Below are positions 1 through 11,280 of a DNA stretch of 64,000 nt, piece by piece (the stretch's first letter is position 1; each line of letters starts with the position of its first letter). The notes under the pieces are model-generated. The model worked only from the letters and a program-made list of their open reading frames with translations. It had not been told where the DNA came from and searched no databases. The position numbers and the translations under genes were made by a program. The DNA is from Symsagittifera roscoffensis. Taxonomy: Eukaryota; Xenacoelomorpha; Acoela; Convolutidae. The stretch lies in NCBI RefSeq assembly GCF_963678635.1, contig NC_087071.1, forward strand, positions 21,359,194 to 21,423,193, read 5' to 3'.

Positions 1-39
1 TGAATCAAATTGAAAATATATTCATATCTAACTTGTTAC

Positions 40-206
40 CTGTTCCTTTTTGGGCTGCTGGTCTAAATCTAGTCTAGTGAGTGTGTAGTTATTTTTCAGT
101 GCATTCTGTAAGGCCATGATGCCGGCCACCTTCACATTGTTGTTTCTAATGTCCACGCGGACGATAGAAGTCGACTCCGCAATGTACTCGGCCATCGCTA
201 TAGCAC
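40..206 (-). CDS. PPP1R37: PPP1R37-like exon, end of the LRR domain
   Basis: Acceptor TTTGTTTCAG, donor GTAACA after base 40. Two bases of a split Gly codon and 55 codons encode Ala-Met-Ala-Glu-Tyr-Ile-Ala-Glu-Ser and the diagnostic Leu-Asp-Leu-Asp-Gln-Gln-Pro-Lys-Lys-Glu, which corresponds to the vertebrate Leu-Asp-Leu-Asp-Arg-Glu-Pro-Lys-Lys-Glu that closes the LRR domain. The C-terminal part of the protein lies beyond the left edge. Confidence 0.9.
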
Positions 207-1949
207 CTGAAACAAACACGCAAATGATGATAATTCAGCTTCTAATTGAGTCGTATGTTTGTTTGATAAAATCAACCCAATTTGAAAACAAAAAGGATCA
301 AAAGGAACAAAATATGAAAATTAAAATCCACTTTCGAAACTAGAACCCTTTTTTTACCTTCACCCTTCTCCTTTCTTTGAACACATGATATAGATGTTAT
401 CGAAGGTTATAGTTGTTAGAGGGCAACTCTTCTTCAGTTATACCTTCGCGTTCTGATTTTTCTTGCTGAAACTCAAAAAATGAGGATATATAGGAAAAAA
501 AACAAGAAGGTTGTTGTGCAAGTAGAACAGAACCATTCAACCACGCCATTTTGAGAATGAAATACAAAATTGTTTTGGAAATCAAATCACGACTGCAAGA
601 AGGCTTGAATATATTACCACACTTGGCATGTGAGCTTTCTTTGAAGCAGTCAAAACTCGTAGGAAAAAATACACCTATGCCATAGTTCCTTTCAACCCCT
701 TTTAGCAACCAGTATGAAATATTTTGCAGACTTCTTTCAAAATCTATTTTTATGAAAATGAGCATTTTTTTACGAGAGTAATGCAAGCTAATGATATCTC
801 CAAAAAGAAAATCAATTCAAGTATTTGGCGAAAAATGCTTTGAAAAAAATGATGCCGTACTTAAAAACCTATTTGTCATCTTCCTCGATTTTTTTGGTAA
901 AAAGACAAAGCTTCTCTTGAAAGCATCAAAACTCTGCTGCATTTTTTGCCCACTTGGCAGACTCAAATGACATACCTCATGACATATGCACGGTACTTAA
1001 TTGAAATTTACCTTAACATATATCATTGTTTACTTTGACATAAAACATCCTCTACCTGTTTATCAATGAGCAAACTACGATGCTATATTTACAGGCTCAT
1101 AAAGCTATTAGTGGTAGTAATTGAAAACTTAACCAACTGACAGTTGCAGGTTGGAAAAGAGTAATGAACGCAAGGAAACTGAAGAAAAAATAGATGGCCT
1201 AAGAGCTCTTTGAATTTGTAGAACAATTTATGATGGATACTTTTATGTTAAACTAACCCAATTTGAGACCACTGGATCAATAGGTAAAACTTTTATTTCC
1301 CAGGAAAATCTGATAATTATTTTCCATTTTCGAAATCAGAAGTCGATCACGTTTTTCGTGACCTTTACAATTTTGCTGTTCGATATAGGAGTTTGCATAC
1401 CTTTTAACAATAGAAATTCACTGAACTTAAAAAGAAATCACAAGTCAAACCGCGAAAAATCAAAATTGAGCGTGAACAAATTCCTGAAAAAAAAACAAAA
1501 AAATCAGCAAGACCTATAAACGAGTACTCACTACGTTCATCACTTTTAAAAATAACTGTGGTCAGAACTTTTAATGCCAATAATACAAGATTGTATAAGA
1601 TGTTGCAATTTTCCTTCAGAATGCAAAAAAAAATGAAATTTATCAAAATCATATTCCAGTTTTGCTTCTAATACTTTTGCATTAGTATTAGAAGCAGATT
1701 TGGCAAAAATTGATATTTTATTGCATTCAGAACGAGGAAAATTAGTAAGATTTATTTTTTTCATGCGTGTCTTCGAACCCCACTTCGGTCACGGGTGGAG
1801 GGCTCCCAGAATCATCCGCCTCATAGTGGGCGGCAAAATGGATGAAGTTAAACCGAATTCAACCCCCCTTCTCCGCACGGTTGGGTTGGTACTGCACTGA
1901 GCAGGACCGGGGGCTAATAAAAAATGCTTTTTTCAAAAAACAGGCTAAC
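207..1949 (-). other. Host intron: repeats, no gene
   Basis: I see no coding exon here. It holds a copy of the AT-rich interspersed family A (about 1133-1550; left end with AAGAGTAATGAACG at 1157, degraded right end near 1535). At 505-560 there is a short piece resembling family B (GTGCAAGTAG...). A GC-richer block at about 1765-1920 (several CCCC/GGGG runs) stands out from the AT-rich background and looks like the remnant of another insertion, which I cannot classify. Confidence 0.6.
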
Positions 1950-2091
1950 CAATGGAGTCTATTCTGGTGGAGCTGAGTCCGAGTCTGGCAATGCTCTTGT
2001 TCCTCATCAGCCCGTCCTTCAGCAGAGCCACGCCCTCATTCCTCAGGTCATTGTAGCCCATGTTCAGAGTCTCCAGCGACCGATGCACTGC
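1950..2091 (-). CDS. PPP1R37: PPP1R37-like LRR exon
   Basis: Acceptor TATTGACAG, donor GTTAGC. Forty-seven codons plus one base. It encodes Ser-Leu-Glu-Thr-Leu-Asn-Met-Gly-Tyr-Asn and Ile-Ala-Arg-Leu-Gly-Leu-Ser-Ser-Thr, matching vertebrate Ser-Leu-Glu-Thr-Leu-Asn-Leu-Gly-His-Asn and Val-Leu-Arg-Leu-Gly-Leu-Ala-Ser-Thr. The trailing G is completed to Gly by the next exon. Confidence 0.9.
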
Positions 2092-4727
2092 CTGTCAATA
2101 CATCATATTTCACAATCTGCACACACTCATAACTTACGCTTAGTAGATACCTGAAAAGGGTGCCGGTCATCAAGCCGACGGAACTTCCAGTCGAATATTA
2201 AAATAGAGACCTCAAGCCAAAATTTTCCTCAAAAAGTCATGAAAAATGATTAATTTGAAGACTGGCTCGAAGAATTTCTCAATTTTATTATCTTTATTTA
2301 CCAGTTTTAAGCTTTATCACAAAATGTAAGCCTCTAATTGATGTTTAGGAAAGTTAAAAATTAAAACATTCTTGACGGGGCTTTTCAGGTTTATATTTTA
2401 TTCATTTCAAAATCCGGCTGATGTAAATTATGGATGCCATGGATCAAGCGTACAGTTCCGCATAAAAAATGTAAAAACCAATTTTATTTGCTTTTCTGTT
2501 TGAAATGTATATTTTATACAGAATTAATTTTCAGAAATAATGCATGCTTGGAGAGGGCATTCTACGGTAGGTCACTTAGGGAGGAGATTCTACGGTTGAA
2601 CCAATGCCATTCCTAAGGGGTGCATTGTCATGAATAACGCTAAATATGGACTAAACTTTCCTAAATTTTAGAAAATTCCCTTTTACAGATGAAAAATAGT
2701 TTTATGAGGTGCTTATGAAGTTTAAATTTCGACTTGAAGTCCCGTCGGCTTGTTTTCCGAGACCCGCGTGAAAATTCTTTGAATGTTTCAACACCAATGA
2801 ACACGCTAATTTTTCTGTGATAAGTATTAACCTACTTTAAATTTTGCTACATTAAATCATGTCTCCTAGAAAACCATGTAGAAAAACCATCTCAAATTTA
2901 ACGGTCCAATAACTGCTATTAAATCTGGTCAAATCTGTTTTAGCCCAGCCATTCTTATCTGTTCAATTTCAACAGCTATTATTGTAGCTTGTTATTGATG
3001 TTCCCAAATTTTGACACTGCAATTTTTCATACAATAAATCTCCTAATAATGGTGTTCGGTATATAACTCCAATATTACTTCTACAAACTCGCAAACATAG
3101 TAAGGATACATATATAGTATTCTTCTTGCTATTGATAAACCGCAAATATTGGAAACAGATGGTTGGAAACGTGTCAAACGAGTAAGGAAGTAGAAAAAAG
3201 TTGATACCATATTCATTTTTTTTTCAAATTTCAAAGAAAAAATATATCAAGTTACGGCTCTTTGAACTTTAAAAATGTTTTATGATGGGCACTTTTTTCT
3301 TCAAAAACTATTATTTAGAGAAACCTGGATCAATAGTTTTATTTTTTATATTCAGCTGGGAATTCATAAAAAATCTATTTATGAAAAACGAAGTTTTCCG
3401 AGACTTTACAAAGTTTTGAGAATGCAAAAAACTCAATTTAAAAAGAAAGCAAAATCAAACGGAAAACTATCATCTCGAAATAGTTAAACTACATCAAACA
3501 AAAACTGTTCGAGTTGAAGACTTTAATCATTGACAACTTTCTTATATAAGTAATTCAGGTTAAAATTGAAAAATAGTTTAATTTTATTCCGCTCGCAAAA
3601 GCTGAACTTATATTCAATTTTAGAGCAAAAAAAGAGGCATTTTTAATTTTTATGAGAAAGCAAAATTTTTTTTTCATATTACTGATAGATTTTTTAAATA
3701 GGCCGGAACAAATGTTAATTTATTCCAGAAGAAATAGTTTAACTTCTTGTCAACCAACTTATTGCGAATTTCAGAAAAGACAAAAAATATCCATCTGAAA
3801 AGAAAGGATTGGTTTTAACTGACCAAAACAAATTATTCGTTACATAATTATAAATATTTCTAAACCTCACAAAAATTGGCAGCTTGAATTTATTTTCCGA
3901 TTTTGCCTCGACTTAAAAATTTGACTAATAATTAGATCTTTGAGAAAGCAAAGTCTTGGGTCTTGGCGCATATTTAAACAACTTAAAAACCACATAAAAT
4001 CCTAACAAAACACAGCTAACGTAAAACTGAAACAAAAATTAGGTTTGAGTTTCAGAAACAAAACAACACGTTAAATCTCATAAACGGGACTTTTACACAC
4101 ACGAAACCGGAATTTGAATTTCTTTTTGAAAAAGCAATAAACTGAATTCAAAAAAAGCAAAAGCAAACGAAAAAAATCATCACGACCTTTATAAATGACA
4201 ATCACTTCGTTCTTTTATGGTTGACTCGCATCAATCAAAAAATCGTTGAGTTTAAAGACTCTTTAATCATTGAGACCTTTCTGATAAAAACTAATTTAGG
4301 TAAAATTGAAAAATAGGCTAATTTCAGTCTACTCGCAAAATTGGAATTTGATATCATTTTAAGAGCAAAAAAAACTATTCAAATTTCGTGGCGCTTTTAC
4401 TTTTTATGAGATAGCAAAATTTGTTTATATTTTACCGAATGATTTTTACACAGCGTGAGCAATAGTTAACTTCTTCCTAAAAAAAATAAATCATCTTCTT
4501 GTCAACCCGGTTATTGCTAAAGTCAGAAACGAGAGAGCCTATCCATCTGAAAGGATCGGTTTTAACTGTCCCAAATGAAATATCCGTTACATAAATTTTT
4601 TTAAAAAAATTATAGTTCACAAAATTTGGCAGTTAGAAGTTATTATCCGGTTTTTCCGCGACATTTAAAATAGTCCAGTCCAATTAATGAATCTACTCCC
4701 TTGAGTCTTGGCGCAAATTTGAACACA

Positions 4728-4915
4728 GAGGCGAGGCTTCGCTTTGCAAACACAAGCGACAACACGGATAAAAGCAGCTCTATAAAATGCAAGGAAAAAA
4801 AGAGAATTAAGCTTCGAATAAGTAAAAATTCGGCTACGTCTCGGATTTGATCTGCAACTTTTTGCGCACTAGAGACTATGAGTCTCACGCACTAACCACT
4901 CAGCCACGCACTCTT
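4728..4915 (-). repeat. tRNA-derived SINE-like copy
   Basis: Read on the minus strand, a tRNA-like head starts near 4915 with an A-box-like GTGGCTGAGTGGTTAGTG and an anticodon-arm-like stretch. The B-box region is degenerate. About 100 bases on comes a tail (TTGTGTTTGCAAAGCGAAGC, 4736-4755) that is shared with copies at 27983-28140 and 38520-38705. The head-plus-tail arrangement in several copies is what separates a SINE from a single decayed tRNA gene. Confidence 0.5.
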
Positions 4916-6439
4916 AATAATCACAAACACCAGCCACAAAAAAGCAGAGAACAGATGCGATGAAACTTCCATTGCTACAGATCGTAATTAACGCAAAAGT
5001 GCCACCAAATAAGCGATCACTTTTGATGAACACTTTTATTTGAAATTTAGGTTAGAAAAAAAAGGTTGACATTAATACACTACGTTGCTTGCTAGTGTAA
5101 ATAACCTTATAAAAGGCCTAAAAATGTAATAATACACACCTAACGTAAAATTGATTGCAACTTCAGAGTTCAGAAAAAAAACATAACAAATTAAATCTCC
5201 TCAAATTTAAAAATTTGAATTCTAGCAAACAGACAGCTGGTAATATTTTAACAAAAGAAGAAAATCTAAGAAATTAAAACCCACATTGGAAGCTAGAAGT
5301 CGTTGAAGTTTTCAAGGTATTTCCGCTTTCGTAATTGTAGAGCGTAATTTGCCTTTCGATTATCAAATGAATTTGAACTGAACTTAAGATATTAAAAGTA
5401 AAATCGCAAAAATTAAATTTTGCGTGTGCAAATGATTAAAATTTTTCCTGGAAACACGAAGTATATTCGCCGACACTCAAAAATTGGATCAATTGATAAA
5501 ATTTCTATACCGGAGGCAACCCTCAATATCGATACCCAATTATCAAACTACAAGCCGGGCTTTTTCTTTGTGTTTTGAGAGTGCACACTTTCCCTTTGAT
5601 TTAGAAATTGACTTTGAACTGAAAAATCATACAACCGAAAAAAATGAGAATAAAGAACCTCGCGACTAAAGAACCTCACGACCTAAATAAATGAAAATTC
5701 TCTTTGTTCATTAACAACGAAAAAAAAAACACTTACTGTTTTAATCTGCCAATCCTGGATTTCTTCCATTTAGAATGTACAAGACTTCTTGTGTCAGGGC
5801 AAAGCCCTGAATGTTCAGACTTTTCATAAAATTCTCGCATATGTTATTTAGAAGACACGACAGAGCAATAGATAAAATTAAGTTAAGAAGTTTTCGTTTG
5901 TTTTTCCGCACTAAATAAAATACCAAATGTTGCATAGAGACGAAGCGGAGCTTCGCAACAATTGCGACACAACACAAACAGAGCAACGTTAATCAGCAGA
6001 CAGAAAATGAGATGGAAGTAACTAACACGAAAAAATCATTTTTATAACTCAAATCTGCAAAATTACATACATCTACATAAATAACATTGAAAATCAATTA
6101 CCGAAAGGCAACTAAGACAACCCGAGTTAAGCCGAAAACAAATGATGACCAGTTGATCCGAAAACAAAGGCCAGACAAAATAGACAAGAACCCATTTTTC
6201 CACTTTAAACGACGCAAAATGAAGTAACGATAAGTCGATATAGCATAAGCCGAATTAAGCAAAAAAAAAACAAGAAAAAGTTTAGACAAAATCAAAAATG
6301 GTACTGCCGGACTACAGAATGACTTCCGATTATAGTTAATATTACTTTAAAAAAGAGATTCGTTGAGGACAAAAATCCATGCTCCCACAATTCAAGCTAT
6401 CCAAAACAATTTAATTGCCACACATAGAAAAAACAAGGT

Positions 6440-6800
6440 CCGGACAAGACTCGCACCAAAGACCTGATTTTCCGAAGGTACGTGCTTTACCTCCGGGCCA
6501 TGGGAGAGTTTGCCCGGCTGACGCTGAGGTTTCATAATAAACAAGGTATTTTTGTTACAGATCTTTAAAAAAACGGTCGGTCCGGGGATCAAACCTCAGA
6601 CCTTAAGTCGCATGCTTGACCTCTACACTAAATGGAAAGGACCTGAAAAACGACGTGGCTACAAAAACAAAGCAAGGTATATATACATACACAGTGAAAA
6701 AGAAAAAAATGTCCGGCCCGTAATCGAACCTGAGACCTGTAAGTTGTTTACGGCAAAAAAAGTCTAGTTCCCGATTACAAGTCACTTGCTCTCGCAACAA
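6440..6800 (-). repeat. Cluster of three tRNA-like segments
   Basis: Three stretches (about 6440-6505, 6580-6650 and 6715-6795) read on the minus strand have A-box-like and B-box-like blocks: GGTGCGAGTC near 6450 and GGTTTGATCCCCGG near 6595, with the last at GGTTCGATTAC near 6730. None folds convincingly into a complete cloverleaf by eye, and each lies in decayed repeat sequence. I read them as SINE heads or tRNA pseudogenes rather than working tRNA genes. Confidence 0.4.
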
Positions 6801-6831
6801 GTCGGATCAACATCAGAAATAGCCTTCTCAC

Positions 6832-6957
6832 CAGTGGATGTATGACGTAGTGGCAATTGGGGGAGAGGTTGTTGTTCCACAAGATGAGAGAAGTCAGCCC
6901 CACTCCAGTTTGTCCCTGCTCCCGCAGCCCCTCAAAGATCGAAGCAGCACCCTTGTC
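6832..6957 (-). CDS. PPP1R37: PPP1R37-like LRR exon
   Basis: Forty-two whole codons, acceptor GTGTTAAAG, donor GTGAGA. The translation contains Glu-Gly-Leu-Arg-Glu-Gln and Leu-Thr-Ser-Leu-Ile-Leu-Trp-Asn-Asn-Asn-Leu, matching vertebrate Glu-Gly-Leu-Lys-Glu-Gln and Leu-Val-Thr-Leu-Val-Leu-Trp-Asn-Asn-Gln-Leu. It is the first exon after the intron that carries Element 1, so splicing must remove more than 20 kb here. Confidence 0.88.
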
Positions 6958-7468
6958 CTTTAACACAAACAGAAAAACAATGAATGATATAGTCAATAAG
7001 GTCCACGACTTTGGTCTAACTTTAGCTCCGAAAAGCTTTCAATTTCTACAATTAGTAAAGCTAACCGTTAAGTTAGAACAGTCACGATATCGGAGAAAAA
7101 ACACTAAAACTGTTGAATATAATTATACTTGCATTATACTTTCATGCTTTTCAGATAAGTATGGGGGTGCGGCTGCATGTGAAAATTTGAATGAATAGGA
7201 CATTCAATATTGTTCCAGAAACTATATAATTCCGTCAATGAAGTATTTCGGTCAACTTCAAATGCCGAAGACGTGCTTACATTTGAGAGCTCCGTAAGTC
7301 CCACTTTGATTTTCCCTAGTTTATTGTTCCTGAGATTAGCCAACCAAATAAACCAACTGAGATCAATTAATATCTTTCATATCCGTTGACCGAAAACAAA
7401 ATCGGCAAAAATCTGCAAACGAAAATTCTTTCAATGCGAAAATAAAATTGATTGACTAACAGTTATAC
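6958..7468 (-). other. Host intron, left flank of Element 1
   Basis: This is intron sequence between the exon at 6832-6957 and the insertion point of Element 1. Apart from the ATAC copy of the target-site duplication at 7465-7468 I see nothing coding in it. Confidence 0.5.
7465..7468. repeat. Target-site duplication ATAC, left copy
   Basis: ATAC directly abuts the left LTR here and the right LTR at 26380-26383. The fifth base does not match, so the duplication is 4 bp, as in several gypsy-group elements. Confidence 0.85.
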
Positions 7469-7878
7469 TGAGTTAAGATCGGAGTGTATAACTCATAGAG
7501 TAATTTCGGATAGGGTACACCGTCTGCTCGTCACACTATCTTATTTTCGGCCGGGTAGATTCGTGCAACTTCTTAGTCTAATACCGATCCTAATCTTACT
7601 CTCATACTATCTAGTCTCAGGTTGTTTAACTAGTCTCTGCTAGGCTCAATAGATCTAGGGTATACTGGTTTATTGCGGCTGCTGAAGTACTCGGGAGAGT
7701 TCAACTAATTTCTAAGTTAAATTTAAATCTCTCTGGTGCTGAAATTACAAGTAATTTCAGCACTTACAAATAAGTGGGTTGTTAGTTAGATGGATCATGA
7801 TTGGTTAATATTAAATACTTTACAGTGGTAAAATATCTAATTTATCCAATCATAAAATGTAGTTTAGATCAGGTTCCA
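7469..7878 (-). repeat. Element 1 3' LTR
   Basis: The matching 410-bp LTR. The bases just upstream of it on the minus strand (about 7879-7898) end in GGATGGG. This is a short and imperfect purine run, so the polypurine tract is weak or lies elsewhere. The inverted repeat of the LTR is at 7738-7748 / 7751-7761. Confidence 0.95.
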
Positions 7879-9464
7879 CCCATCCGGGTTTTACAGAGTT
7901 TTTTAGAATAGTCTTTCTGCAATTCAAAGGATGGATGATGGACGTTGGTATTTGGCGAACATCTTATTTCTTCTGGGTTTTCTTATTAGAGAAGTCCCAG
8001 ATTCAATCGTTGTGTCTTCTCAAGACAACGACTGGGTTTTCGCAACAAACTCAAATCTGATTTCAGAATGGTTGGCTATGTCAGGTTTTTCTGTTTCATT
8101 GATGAGAACTTCTTTGTGTCTGACCCTGTCTGGGAATGGCGTGGAGATTGTGTGTGGAGGGGATGCCTGGTTACTCGGATCTGTACGTATACTTGAACAT
8201 CGAGGTGGTCATTGGTCTAGTTCAATGAAGTCCTTTTCTGCGAAGTCAAGTCGTACTCTAAATCCTTTGAGTTGTGATTGTGGGCGGCATATTGATCGTG
8301 GTTGGCCATTCTTTTTCGAGTGTAGTGGGTTCATTTTGTCTTTGGATGTTCGTCTTTTGGTGTTGTATGCTGATCTATATATTGCATAATATAATTTACA
8401 TTTTATAAAACTTTTATTAGTTTAATGTTTTTTAATTATGATTTTGGTTAGTTGTTTTCACAAAAGCTTTTTGTTTTAGTTCAGTTATTTTGAAGAGTTA
8501 CTCACCCTTGAGTAGCTCTTATTAAAAATAGGAGTGTGTGTCACAAAGCGTGGATGTAGCGCGGTGGGTTAGGCCGGCTATAGAGCATGCTCAGGACGTC
8601 CTCTTCTGGTGGGTTAGGCCAGGAGTGGGAGTATGATAGCATGCGGTTTTTGTGAGAGGTCCTGTTATGTGACAACGTTTTATGTTGGGTTTGTTGTGGT
8701 TTTTCTTATGTTTTGTTGGTTGTGTCCTTTTTTCAAAAATCAAATTGTTTGTGGTATGGGTTTGTCTTTCGACTTTTTGTGTTTTATTATTTCTTTCTTA
8801 GACTTTATAATAGTCTTCAAAAGAATAAATTATCCAGTTTTAAACTGGGTTAATCCGGTTTGGGTACCGTTGGTTTCCTTTTCTTAGTCATGCTGTTATG
8901 CTATGTGTTGTGGTGTTTAGTAAGCTGCATTGGTTAGTTTTGTTTAGTATATAATTCCTTTCCAACCGGGTTAAAGGAAAGTTTGAAACTTGTTATCGTG
9001 TGTTAGAGTTGTTGAGTGTGAAAGCTTGAAACTGAAATTCATTTTTTAAACAATTCTTCGTGGGCGAGCTGTGCGAATTTGGATAGAATTCTTGTGCGAG
9101 TGAATGAAAATATCAAAAGGTTAGTACTGCATTTGCTTCTTATTAATTTACTACATAGAATTTCAATTTTACTGCTAGTTGTTGGGGAAAATTAAGTTAC
9201 AAATTTTCATCATTATTAGATTTACTGCTTGTGGGGAAAAAATTTATAAATTAAATTACTGCATTGGTATTATATTTATTTAATTGTTTGGTGCAAAAAA
9301 TTAATAGAGTTTTAAACAGTTTGAAGAAGTTTTCGATTTTTTATTCTCTTTTGTGAATTTTTTAGATGATCGTTGGATGAAGGCTAAAATTCTAAAGAAG
9401 ACATGAATAAAGAATGGTTAGTTTCTAATTTTAATAACTAGTTAATAATATGTATAGTTCATAC
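7879..9464 (-). other. Element 1 3' untranslated region
   Basis: 1.6 kb between the last ORF and the 3' LTR with no supported sense-strand frame. On the plus strand it is GT-rich, and it contains GGTGGGTTAGGCC twice (8560-8572, 8609-8621). Antisense open frames at 7931-8389 and 8633-8887 have no recognisable content. Confidence 0.5.
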
Positions 9465-9471
9465 TTACCTG
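9465..9471 (-). promoter_or_regulatory. Consensus splice donor after ORF H
   Basis: The minus strand reads CAG|GTAAGTAT immediately after the ORF H stop, a near-perfect donor, with a possible acceptor (TCTTCTTTAG) about 75 bases on. A 3'-UTR intron would be unusual; the donor could also serve a longer splice. Confidence 0.4.
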
Positions 9472-10833
9472 TTAGTCGTCGGGGAAGAAACCGTGGGGGA
9501 AGATGTCGTGGATGAGATCTGAAGTTGTTAGTAATTTAGCTAGGATGCGGATGATATTTTTAGTTTGAAGCAGTGGCCAAAGCAATTGAAGTGCTTTAAT
9601 GGTGGTTAGTTCTTCAGTGCCAACTGCAAACTCATAAGGTGTGTTTTGGATTAGATTATATAATTTGTGATTGAATTTAGTGTTGTGGATGAATTCTAAA
9701 ATGGGGATTTCTATAGGTTGAACAAATTCGTGTGGGAGGAGAAAGGGTCGGGATTCTTCTGCGTTGAAGGTCTTGGTGATGGGACAAAAAATATACATTT
9801 GGGTTATGGGATCATAATTTCGAAGAATACCATGAAGGTTAGTATCTTTAATGCAATATGTGAAGTTAAGAAAGAATGGTGAGGTGTATTTGGAATTGAT
9901 GAATTGAAAACGGTGGTGTGGTTGTCTGGAGGGGGTGTGTAGGTCGAAGTGATTTTGGATAAAACGATAATATGTATATGTGTGAGTTTGTTTAGTGCGC
10001 AACATAATATCGTGTGAGCAGTGCAAATCTCTTTCATGTGGTGCAAGGAAATGAAAGGTTAGTGAAAATATTTGGAAGCGTTCTTTAAAACTTTCGTAAG
10101 CTTGTGTGTCTGTTAGTGCTTCTGAAATGATGTGGTCAAATTTGCGGTCAAAGATATTGAGTGTAAATACATATGGTGTTTTAATGAAAAATTTTTCTGT
10201 GATTTGTGGGTTAGCGAAGCGATCGTCGTCTAAGAATTGATCTTGGTTAGTTCTGATGATGTTATGATCGTAATATTCTAGCGTATATTCGTTAGCTCGG
10301 GGTGCAGTGTATGTTTTTAGTGATTTTTCATATCCGATGTAAGTAAATTGTCTAGGTGTTAGTGGTGTAGTGAGTCAATATAGCATGTCCTTATTTCGTT
10401 CTATATCGATTGGAGTGTTAGATAAAGGTAAGCAAAGGGGATTAGTAAAATGATAATATGAGGTCCAAGGAAGGGTAGGCATTAAAACGTGTTCGTCTAC
10501 AAAGTTACGTATTTCGTTAGTGTCGTGAGGGGTGTTTAAGGTGTATTGTGGAAATGAGGGTAAGGTGATAGCTAAAAATTCTTTTGTATTAGTGTGATTT
10601 GGGTGATTTATATATTCACGGGCTGTTCCTGGTTTTGCTGCGAAAGGATGGTTGGGGAACTTTCTTTTAAAAGTGCGGTAAGCTCTATTAGTGCTGAGTG
10701 AAGATTCAGTAGATGTGGATGATGGTGCTAATGATTCGGTATAAATTGAAGAGGGTGTAGGGGTAGGAGGGTTGGATGAATCTATTGTGGATGAAATATG
10801 GTTTATGGTGGGGGTATCAAGGTGGTAGGGTTG
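9472..10833 (-). CDS. Element 1 ORF H, last ORF, with one in-frame TGA
   Basis: 454 codons open in phase with ORF G, from its TAA to the stop at 9472-9474, interrupted only by a TGA at 10375-10377. The first methionine after that TGA is far down (184 codons from the end). The first 80 residues are Ser/Thr/Pro-rich. The rest looks like a folded protein with many aromatic and His residues and no motif I recognise. Codon use and composition match the rest of the element. It may be one product with ORF G. What it does is unknown. Confidence 0.5.
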
Positions 10834-11280
10834 TTATTGTAATGTAATAAAATTATCTAGTTCTGGGGAGATTTGGGGGGTATCTGGAGAATTGGATGAT
10901 CGGTCTGAATGATGTGAAGAATAGGTTGGAGTGACTTGGGAAGCATAAGAGGGTGTAGAATTGGTGGGGACGGGGTTATTTGGTAGCATTGGTTGAAAAG
11001 GGGGGTGGGAAAAAATTGAGGGGTTGGTGTGAAAATTATTGGATGGAGATGGTTCAGAGTCGGCAAATTCATAGGGGGTTTCAATATTCGGGTTATTGAG
11101 TTGTGATGTGCAATATAAAACTGAGATGTGTGAATTAGTATCGGAATTCATGCCTGATGTTACATTACTGGTTGGGAAATCGGGTGGCGGGAAAGCAAAA
11201 AGTGGTATTATTGTAATTGGAGTAGTGAGGTTGGTTGGGTGGGAATTTGAACGGTGTAGGGATCCAAGTTGTCGGCTCAT
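10834..11280 (-). CDS. Element 1 ORF G, Pro/Ser-rich protein
   Basis: 148 codons, starting with the ATG of an ATGA overlap with the stop of ORF F (11277-11280), an arrangement that suits termination-reinitiation. The product is rich in Pro, Ser, Thr and Asn and looks disordered. It ends in TAA, and ORF H continues in the same phase right after it. Function unknown. Confidence 0.5.
   Translation of the reverse strand: MSRQLGSLHRSNSHPTNLTTPITIIPLFAFPPPDFPTSNVTSGMNSDTNSHISVLYCTSQLNNPNIETPYEFADSEPSPSNNFHTNPSIFSHPPFQPMLPNNPVPTNSTPSYASQVTPTYSSHHSDRSSNSPDTPQISPELDNFITLQ

Larger units (their letters stand above)
2092..6831 (-). other. Host intron: family A fragments, SINEs, tRNA-like segments
   Basis: There is no supported exon in this 4.7-kb intron. 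Diverged pieces of family A recur at about 3230-3490, 4130-4260 and 5260-5480. A tRNA-like SINE occupies 4728-4915, and the shared SINE tail (GCTTCGCAA...) recurs near 5940-5985. Three consecutive minus-strand tRNA-like segments lie at 6440-6800. Short open frames here have no recognisable content. Confidence 0.55.

Noticed and set aside
7931-8389. A 152-codon plus-strand open frame in the 3' region of Element 1
   Set aside because: It is antisense to the element, has no recognisable motif, and GT-rich sequence gives long frames by chance. Kept only as a remark.
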